NCBI GenBank assembly: GCA_000415185.1 | Contig: KE351659.1 | Location: forward strand, 42,392 to 79,293 | Source of the DNA: Enterococcus faecalis 13-SD-W-01 | GTDB lineage: Bacteria > Bacillota > Bacilli > Lactobacillales > Enterococcaceae | Direction: 5' to 3' | Length of the DNA: 36,902 nucleotides | In this document: positions 32,250 through 36,902 of the stretch, piece by piece | Layout of the letters: each line of letters starts with the position of its first letter | Numbering within the stretch: the first letter of the stretch is position 1 | The notes under the pieces: generated by a model | What the model was told of the DNA's origin: nothing | Databases searched by the model: none | The model's input: the letters and a program-made list of their open reading frames with translations, nothing else | Position numbers and translations under genes: made by a program

Positions 32250-32651
32250 ATGATAAAATTATATACTTCACCTAGTTGTACTTCTTGTCGAAAAGCACGT
32301 GCTTGGCTGCAAACCAATCAACTTGACTTTGAGGAAAAGAATATTTTTGCTGAACCTCTTAGCGAAAATGAGATTCGTGCAATCTTGGCTGCAACTGAGG
32401 GAGGAGTCGAGGATATTATTTCCACTCGGTCGAAGATTTACGAAAAACTTGACTTAGACTTTAATGAATTATCATTGACACAAATGATTGTTTTGTTTAC
32501 AGAATATCCGTCCCTTCTAAGACGTCCGATTTTGATTGATGATCGTCGTGTGCTGATTGGATTCAATGAAGACGAAATACGGTCGTTTGTTCCTCGTGAT
32601 GTTCGCTGTGTGGCAAGAAACTTGATTTATATGCAAAACGCGGTCTTTTAA
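32250..32651 (+). CDS. spx: Spx-type redox-responsive RNA polymerase regulator
   Basis: A 133-residue ArsC-fold protein. The redox switch C10-T-S-C13 lies in LYTSPSCTSCRKARAWL, and STRSKIYEKL and LLRRPILIDDRRVLIGFNEDEIRSFVPR match Spx. It is an Spx regulator rather than arsenate reductase because of the CxxC switch and the length. Spx binds the RNA polymerase alpha subunit and turns on thiol-stress genes. AAAGGAG precedes the start. It lies 30 bp before a second, more divergent Spx-like gene, so the two are one operon. Enterococci carry several Spx paralogues; whether this is the main one cannot be told from the window. Confidence 0.9.
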   Translation: MIKLYTSPSCTSCRKARAWLQTNQLDFEEKNIFAEPLSENEIRAILAATEGGVEDIISTRSKIYEKLDLDFNELSLTQMIVLFTEYPSLLRRPILIDDRRVLIGFNEDEIRSFVPRDVRCVARNLIYMQNAVF

Positions 32652-32681
32652 AAAGAGTCAAGGAGGAGAGAAGGGAGAAAA

Positions 32682-33050
32682 GTGAAAGTAAAAATCTATG
32701 GAGCTGCTAACTGCATCACTTGTTTGAAAGCAAAAGTGTGGCTGGAAACGAATCATTTGCCGTATGATTTTATTGATCTTGACAGAACTAGTTTAAGCCA
32801 AGAAGAAGCAGAAGAGTTGTGCAGTTTTAAAGAAGCCGTGCCGGAGCAGATGTTTGCAACATGGTCCGAAGCTTTCCCGCAAGAACTTGAAGAAAATCTC
32901 TCTTGTTTAGACAAAAAACAGATCGTAAAATTATGCAGTGAACATTCTAAAGCTTTAAGACGACCGATTATTATCATCGATGAGGTATTGTTTGTTGGGT
33001 ATGATGAACGATTGCTTTCAAAAATCGTTATGAATGAGCAGAATAAATAA
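32682..33050 (+). CDS. Divergent Spx/ArsC-family paralogue (GTG start)
   Basis: A 122-residue protein. C11-I-T-C14 in IYGAANCITCLKAKVWLETNHLPYDF, and ALRRPIIIIDEVLFVGYDERLL near the end, identify the Spx/ArsC fold. The middle (50-85) has diverged strongly from Spx and has two additional Cys residues. The GTG start is supported by GGAGGAGAGAAGGG just upstream. Compared with its neighbour it lacks the C-terminal extension after 'DE..L'. It may modulate or compete with the first Spx at RNA polymerase, respond to another stress, or have drifted into another role. It is second in a two-gene operon that ends at the following hairpin. Confidence 0.8.
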   Translation: MKVKIYGAANCITCLKAKVWLETNHLPYDFIDLDRTSLSQEEAEELCSFKEAVPEQMFATWSEAFPQELEENLSCLDKKQIVKLCSEHSKALRRPIIIIDEVLFVGYDERLLSKIVMNEQNK

Positions 33051-33053
33051 ATA

Positions 33054-33113
33054 AAAAACAAGAAATGAATTGTGCAGCATAGATTTATGCCGGAATTCAC
33101 TTCTTGTTTTTTT
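33054..33113. terminator. Bidirectional terminator between spx and MFS genes
   Basis: AAAAAACAAGAA (33054-33065 region) pairs with TTCTTGTTTTTT (33101-33112). Inside, GAATT/AATTC and GCATA/TATGC can pair, giving a long interrupted stem. It lies between convergent genes. Confidence 0.8.
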
Positions 33114-33118
33114 AGTGA

Positions 33119-34324
33119 TCATTCAGTGATTGTTTCTGGTTCAGTAAGTGTGTCTTTGTTTTTAGGACTTTTTTTATAGAATAAGGCATACAGCACAGCG
33201 CATAATACAGGGATCACTGCACAGAATTGATATAAGCCTGAGAAGGATAACAGATTGCGTAATTCACCCATAATGTAAGGTCCTACACCTAAGCCTAAGT
33301 CTAAACCAATAAAATAAGTGGATAAAGCAATACTTATACGTGGTCCTGTTACTTTTTTCAAACAGATTGCTTGTCCATTCGATATAAAGGTACCATAACC
33401 AAGTCCGATTAATGCACCAGAAAGTAACAGCATCCAGCTAGATGTCACGAAACTTAATACGATCAAGCCGATAGTCAAAAAGAAATAGCTGGGATACATC
33501 ACGTAATTTTCACCCTTGTTGTCAAAGATACGACCAGAAAGCGGACGAGTAAGAGTGATTACCGTAGCATAAACAACGAAGAAAAATGAACTTGCTGTTA
33601 CTAAATGGATCACTTGTGCATAAGAAGAAAGGAAGGCAAGAACACTTGAATAAGCCAAACCAATCAAAAAGGCAATCAATGCGATGAACAGTACTTTGTA
33701 TTCGATAAAACTGTCTAAGGTCCATTTTTTCAAGTTTTCGCGATGTTCTGATGTTAGTACGATATTTTTTATCGGCATGAAGAAACATGCGATTGTTGTC
33801 AGCAAAATCAGAACTGTCGAAAATACGATAATGAAGTAGAAGTTTGTTGTATTTAGCAAAATCATTCCAATGAAAGGTCCGATAGCTGCTGCTAAACTAG
33901 TGCTCAATCCGTAATAATTGATTCCTTCACCATTTTTTGATTTAGGGATATAAGCGGTCACGATGGCATTGGTTGCCGTGGATACAGCGCCGTAACCAAA
34001 TCCGTTTAAGAAACGAATCAGATAAAGAATCGTGATCGTCGGCATGTACAGATATGCTGCAGTAGTTATCAAATAGAAAAGAGCGCCGTAACGCAAAACT
34101 GCTTTTCGACCGTATAATTCGATTTTCTTACCGATATACAAACGAGCAAGCAGCGTACCTATGATATAGATACCTGATGCAAGGCCAGCTTGACCAGTCG
34201 TAGCGCCGAGATGATCTTGTGCAATAACAGCAATGATAACCATCAAAAGATAATAAACAAGATAGACGATAAAATTGATAACAGTGATACTTATAAATCC
34301 TTTATTAAATAATTTCTCTTCCAT
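33119..34324 (-). CDS. Major facilitator superfamily transporter
   Basis: A 401-residue MFS protein with about 12 helices. The cytoplasmic loop after helix 2 has LLARLYIGKKIELYGRKAVLRYG, a variant of the MFS A-motif, and helix 4-5 has LIRFLNGFGYGAVSTATNAIVTAYIPKSKNGEGINYYGL. This fits the drug:H+ antiporter-like MFS_1 group, but the substrate is unknown. GGAG lies 13 bases before the ATG, slightly far. It follows the 109-residue gene by 45 bp with no terminator between, so they are probably cotranscribed. Confidence 0.85.
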   Translation of the reverse strand: MEEKLFNKGFISITVINFIVYLVYYLLMVIIAVIAQDHLGATTGQAGLASGIYIIGTLLARLYIGKKIELYGRKAVLRYGALFYLITTAAYLYMPTITILYLIRFLNGFGYGAVSTATNAIVTAYIPKSKNGEGINYYGLSTSLAAAIGPFIGMILLNTTNFYFIIVFSTVLILLTTIACFFMPIKNIVLTSEHRENLKKWTLDSFIEYKVLFIALIAFLIGLAYSSVLAFLSSYAQVIHLVTASSFFFVVYATVITLTRPLSGRIFDNKGENYVMYPSYFFLTIGLIVLSFVTSSWMLLLSGALIGLGYGTFISNGQAICLKKVTGPRISIALSTYFIGLDLGLGVGPYIMGELRNLLSFSGLYQFCAVIPVLCAVLYALFYKKSPKNKDTLTEPETITE

Positions 34325-34369
34325 TACGGATTGTTCACTCCAATAGTTTAATTGATATTCGATTGTATG

Positions 34370-34699
34370 TTAAAAAGCAGGATGCAAATGTAAAGAAAAT
34401 TCATCTGCTGTGTTTTCAGATGTGCCGGCACATAATTCTTTCAATTGATTGATTTTTTTCTCAACGTCGCTGTAATTAGAAGGATAGCGATCGACTAATT
34501 GATAGATAAACAAATCGCGAATCTCCATGAATTCTTCAACGATTTTTTCTTCTTGAAGATTCAATGTTTCTTGACTCGTACGCAGCAGTAAATATTCTTG
34601 ATATGCATCATTTAGGAAAATAAGTGCAGCATCACGGTCGAAGCGAGCGCGGTAAGCAGTATCAAGTCTCTCTAATAACAAATCAGTCCATTTTTTCAT
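34370..34699 (-). CDS. Small helical hypothetical protein upstream of the MFS gene
   Basis: A 109-residue, predicted all-helical soluble protein (LLLERLDTAYRARFDRDAAL, EEKIVEEFMEIRDLFIYQLVDRY, DVEKKINQLKELC). There is one Cys near the C-terminus and no signal peptide or recognised domain. AGAGG precedes the start. It is first in a two-gene unit with the MFS transporter and is divergent from the PrfA/Ers-like regulator, whose candidate operator palindrome lies between them, so it may belong to that regulon. I do not recognise the family. Confidence 0.65.
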   Translation of the reverse strand: MKKWTDLLLERLDTAYRARFDRDAALIFLNDAYQEYLLLRTSQETLNLQEEKIVEEFMEIRDLFIYQLVDRYPSNYSDVEKKINQLKELCAGTSENTADEFSLHLHPAF

Positions 34700-34814
34700 A
34701 GTAACAACCTCTTTCTTTTTGTTTTACAAGAGCAACTATAGCAGTCTCTTTTTAGAAAAAAATTCGGTTTTGTTATGCTTTTTCGTAAATGACAAATAAA
34801 AAACAGAAAAAACA

Positions 34815-34828
34815 ACAACATATGTTAA
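34815..34828. promoter_or_regulatory. PrfA-box-like palindrome
   Basis: ACAACATATGTTAA matches the Listeria PrfA box TTAACANNTGTTAA at 12 of 14 positions; the core AACATATGTT is a perfect palindrome. It lies 116 bp before the first Crp-type start and 115 bp before the divergent small gene, so it could serve both. Confidence 0.55.
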
Positions 34829-34934
34829 TGTTTTTTGTAAATTTTCAGAAATCAGGAGTAGTGTATCTTAATATTGCAATTGATTTGATGTACAATAAGA
34901 ATAAAGTTGGTAGTGAAAAGGAGTGCGCCAAAAA

Positions 34935-35594
34935 GTGGATAGCAGGATCTTGAGGAAGTATATTGACGAGCATTCATTTCCGGTCGTGGTAAAGAAAAAG
35001 AAAAAGTATTTGATTTACGAGGGATTGCAAGATAAGTACGTTTATGTTCTGAAAAAAGGGGTTATCAAAACAAGCGTCATTTCGAAAGATGGACGGGAAT
35101 TCAATATTGAATATATCAATGGTCTGGAAATCGTCTCTTTATTGAAAGATGAATACTCGCAGTTTATTGACGCACCATTCAATATCCGTGTCGAATCGGA
35201 TGAAGCAGAGCTGTATAAAATCAACCGTGTAGAGTTCTGGCGGCACATCAATAGTAATCTTGAATTGCAAAATTATGTCAAAGATTATTATCGGATCCGT
35301 TTGCTTCGTTCGATGAAAAAAATGCAGCAGATGCTGATGAATGGGAAATTCGGGGCGGTTTGTACCCAATTATATGAACTTTATGATATGTTCGGTGTTG
35401 TGGTAGAAGGAAAAGGCATCTTGATTGATTTTGTAGTAACAAATGAGGAAATCGCTCGTTTCTGCGGGATAGCTTCCGCTAGTTCTGTTAATAGAATGAT
35501 GCAGCAATTGAAAGAACTAGGAGCAATCGAGGTCAAAAACAGACATATTTGGATCAAGAATCTTGATATTATCAAAGAAAATATCATTTTTTAA
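34935..35594 (+). CDS. PrfA/Ers-like Crp-Fnr family regulator
   Basis: About 219 residues. The N-terminal cyclic-nucleotide-binding-like beta roll (KYLIYEGLQDKYVYVLKKGVIKTSVISKDGREFNIEYINGLEIVSLL) is joined by a long dimer helix to a C-terminal winged HTH (VTNEEIARFCGIASASSVNRMMQQLKELGAIEVKNRHIWIKNL). The NGKFGAVCTQLYEL and SSVNRMMQQLK stretches resemble Listeria PrfA, so it is probably the counterpart of E. faecalis Ers, which controls survival and metabolism. No Fe-S cysteine cluster is present. A GTG at 34935 is used: AAAAGGAG ends 12 bases before it. The in-frame GTG at 34923 touches that site and is less likely. A PrfA-box-like palindrome upstream suggests autoregulation. Confidence 0.78.
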   Translation: MDSRILRKYIDEHSFPVVVKKKKKYLIYEGLQDKYVYVLKKGVIKTSVISKDGREFNIEYINGLEIVSLLKDEYSQFIDAPFNIRVESDEAELYKINRVEFWRHINSNLELQNYVKDYYRIRLLRSMKKMQQMLMNGKFGAVCTQLYELYDMFGVVVEGKGILIDFVVTNEEIARFCGIASASSVNRMMQQLKELGAIEVKNRHIWIKNLDIIKENIIF

Positions 35595-35761
35595 GTAAAT
35601 GAATAGAACACATAGGAAAGTTGAAGGGAATCAGTCAGCAAGATGATTTTTCTTCGACTTTTTTATTTTTTTCTTCAATAATCATTTTATATATTTTGCG
35701 AGATGCCTTGATATCATGTATGCTCTAAAAAGTAAGTTAAGCAGGATTGGAGGAAAACGAA

Positions 35762-36691
35762 ATGCAGAAAGAAAGTTTTCTATCAGCAGATCAAAAAACA
35801 AAAATCGGTCTTACTGTTTGGCGGCCGGAAAAGGAACCAACCGCTGTCGTTCAACTTGTTCATGGAATGGTCGAGTTTAGTGAAAGGTATGCAGGATTTG
35901 CTGATTTCTTGACTAGCAAAGGTATCGTTGTTGCAGCACACGATCATTTAGGACATGGAGAGTCTATCAGAACCCCGGAAGATTATGGCCATTTTTCAAA
36001 TGAAAAAGGAATCAATCTTCTATTAGAAGATATTTCATTCGTCAATCAAAGATTTCAGGAAGAATACAGCCATTTGCCTTACTTTATCTTGGGGCACAGT
36101 ATGGGATCGTTCCTTTTGAAAAGTTATTTAGGAAAATATCCGACTTCTTTGGATGGGGCAATCTTGATGGGGAGCGGCTGGCATGCTGCTTTAGAAATGC
36201 GTGCAGCAGAAATGCTTTCTTCGGTTATTGGTTTATTGTATGGGAAAAAACATCGTTCGCAATTTATCGATAACTTAGCCTTTGGGGGATACAACAAAAA
36301 GTTTGAACCTGCTGACACAACAAAAGACTGGCTGACCAGAGATAAAACAGAAGTAGCAAAATACCTGCAAGATAAACGAACGCAATTTATCTTTACAACA
36401 GCTGCCTATAATGATCTTTTCAAAGCAATCCGTATGGGAAGTGAGAAAAAACAATTACGCAATATTCAAGAAGGACTGCCGCTGCTAGTGATTTCTGGAA
36501 TGGCTGATCCAGTAGGGAATCAAGCAAAAGGGGTCCGGAAATTAGCGAAGCGTTTGAGCAGTGAAACGGGGAACCCGGTAGAAGTAAGATTATACGAAGA
36601 TGCAAGGCATGAACTGCTGAACGAAATAAATAAACAAGAGGTTTTTCAAGACATATACCAATGGCTGAAAAAGAATATTAAAAAAAATTGA
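35762..36691 (+). CDS. Alpha/beta hydrolase, monoacylglycerol-lipase-like
   Basis: A 309-residue cytoplasmic hydrolase of the serine-aminopeptidase/Hydrolase_4 type. The oxyanion region is QLVHGMVEFSERY, followed by AAHDHLGHGES. The nucleophile is S113 in ILGHSMGSF, the acid is the Asp of ISGMADPVG and the base is the His of DARHELLNE. A lid-like helical insert lies at about 135-225. The family includes monoacylglycerol lipases and lysophospholipases; the natural ester is unknown. I chose the ATG behind TTGGAGG rather than the TTG that lies inside that ribosome-binding site. It stands alone, downstream of the Crp-Fnr regulator, and no strong terminator separates it from the promoters at the window's end. 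Confidence 0.85.
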   Translation: MQKESFLSADQKTKIGLTVWRPEKEPTAVVQLVHGMVEFSERYAGFADFLTSKGIVVAAHDHLGHGESIRTPEDYGHFSNEKGINLLLEDISFVNQRFQEEYSHLPYFILGHSMGSFLLKSYLGKYPTSLDGAILMGSGWHAALEMRAAEMLSSVIGLLYGKKHRSQFIDNLAFGGYNKKFEPADTTKDWLTRDKTEVAKYLQDKRTQFIFTTAAYNDLFKAIRMGSEKKQLRNIQEGLPLLVISGMADPVGNQAKGVRKLAKRLSSETGNPVEVRLYEDARHELLNEINKQEVFQDIYQWLKKNIKKN

Positions 36692-36699
36692 AGTTTTCG

Positions 36700-36728
36700 T
36701 TGACAGAATAAAAACGGCATGGTATATT
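36700..36728 (+). promoter_or_regulatory. Strong promoter P1 at the right edge
   Basis: TTGACA (36700-36705), a 17-bp spacer and TATATT (36723-36728) lie nine bases after the hydrolase stop codon and point out of the window. Confidence 0.7.
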
Positions 36729-36748
36729 TTTTCTTGTCGTTTCGACCA

Positions 36749-36796
36749 CCAATTTTAAAATCAACCTCGTTATTATAACACGGTGATTTTAATTGG
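36749..36796. other. Imperfect hairpin between the two right-edge promoters
   Basis: CCAATTTTAAAATCAACC (36749-36766) pairs imperfectly with GGTGATTTTAATTGG (36782-36796). It lies in the leader of the P1 transcript, ahead of P2, and is not followed by a clean T-tract. Confidence 0.35.
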
Positions 36797-36842
36797 TTTT
36801 GAAAGACAAGTTGAAAAGATTGAAAAAACTTCAAAAAACTTG

Positions 36843-36871
36843 TTGACAAATAACAACGAAACGGTTATGAT
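36843..36871 (+). promoter_or_regulatory. Strong promoter P2 at the right edge
   Basis: TTGACA (36843-36848), a 17-bp spacer and TATGAT (36866-36871) follow an AT-rich, UP-element-like stretch. Tandem promoters of this kind are typical of rRNA operons in Firmicutes; no coding start follows within the window. Confidence 0.7.
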
Positions 36872-36902
36872 TAATGAGTTGCTAAAAGCACTTCGCGAAA
36901 CA

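Noticed and set aside
1-36902. Mobile elements, phage genes, CRISPR arrays, tRNA genes
   Set aside because: No transposase, integrase, spaced direct-repeat array or tRNA-like cloverleaf was seen on either strand.

Overview
The window looks like chromosomal DNA of a low-GC Gram-positive lactic acid bacterium, most likely Enterococcus and probably the E. faecium group. This is an inference from AT-rich composition, strong AGGAGG ribosome-binding sites, T-tailed hairpin terminators, paired Spx paralogues, a PrfA/Ers-like regulator, a LamBDCA/Fsr-like quorum-sensing locus and cre-like sites. No species marker (rRNA, tRNA) is inside the window. There is no insertion sequence, phage gene or CRISPR array. 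The layout is dense, in short operons separated by terminators.

Left third (1-10.9 kb), envelope sensing and defence. A DUF1905 protein is followed by a MacB-like ABC transporter facing a two-component system; 11-bp direct repeats lie between them. Next come a PadR-DUF1700-DUF4097 operon with a palindromic operator on its promoter, a small operon with a YdhG/frataxin-like protein, and a YxeA-BceA-BceB-type antimicrobial-peptide module without its own two-component system. A 149-bp multi-hairpin element begins directly behind the bceB-type stop codon.

Middle (10.9-24.3 kb), sugar use, cell wall and transport. An AraC regulator diverges from a GPH sugar permease-galM-galK operon with two cre-like palindromes. 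A secreted two-domain peptidoglycan hydrolase (NlpC/P60 plus GH73) and an isochorismatase-fold protein lie on the minus strand. Then comes an ABC exporter (ATPase plus FtsX-type permease) whose ATPase start overlaps the stop of a 30-codon reading frame. A lone trehalose-6-phosphate hydrolase gene has a TreR-like palindrome.

Right third (24.3-36.9 kb). An AI-2E-family membrane protein precedes the most interesting locus: a complete minus-strand agrBDCA-type quorum-sensing operon. It includes a 36-codon pheromone precursor gene (27711-27821) hidden in the overlap between agrB and agrC. Its core (CCFGIM followed by a charged IPEKL tail) resembles Lactobacillus plantarum LamD and predicts a cyclic pentapeptide Cys-Phe-Gly-Ile-Met. 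Two copies of TTTTG-N4-CAAAA lie exactly 64 bp apart upstream of agrB. Further right are a DUF2187 small protein, a YoaK-type membrane protein, a UvrD-like helicase, two tandem Spx-family genes, an MFS transporter with a small partner gene, a PrfA/Ers-like Crp-Fnr regulator with a PrfA-box-like palindrome upstream, and an alpha/beta hydrolase. The window ends in two tandem strong promoters that probably drive an rRNA or other stable-RNA operon just outside.
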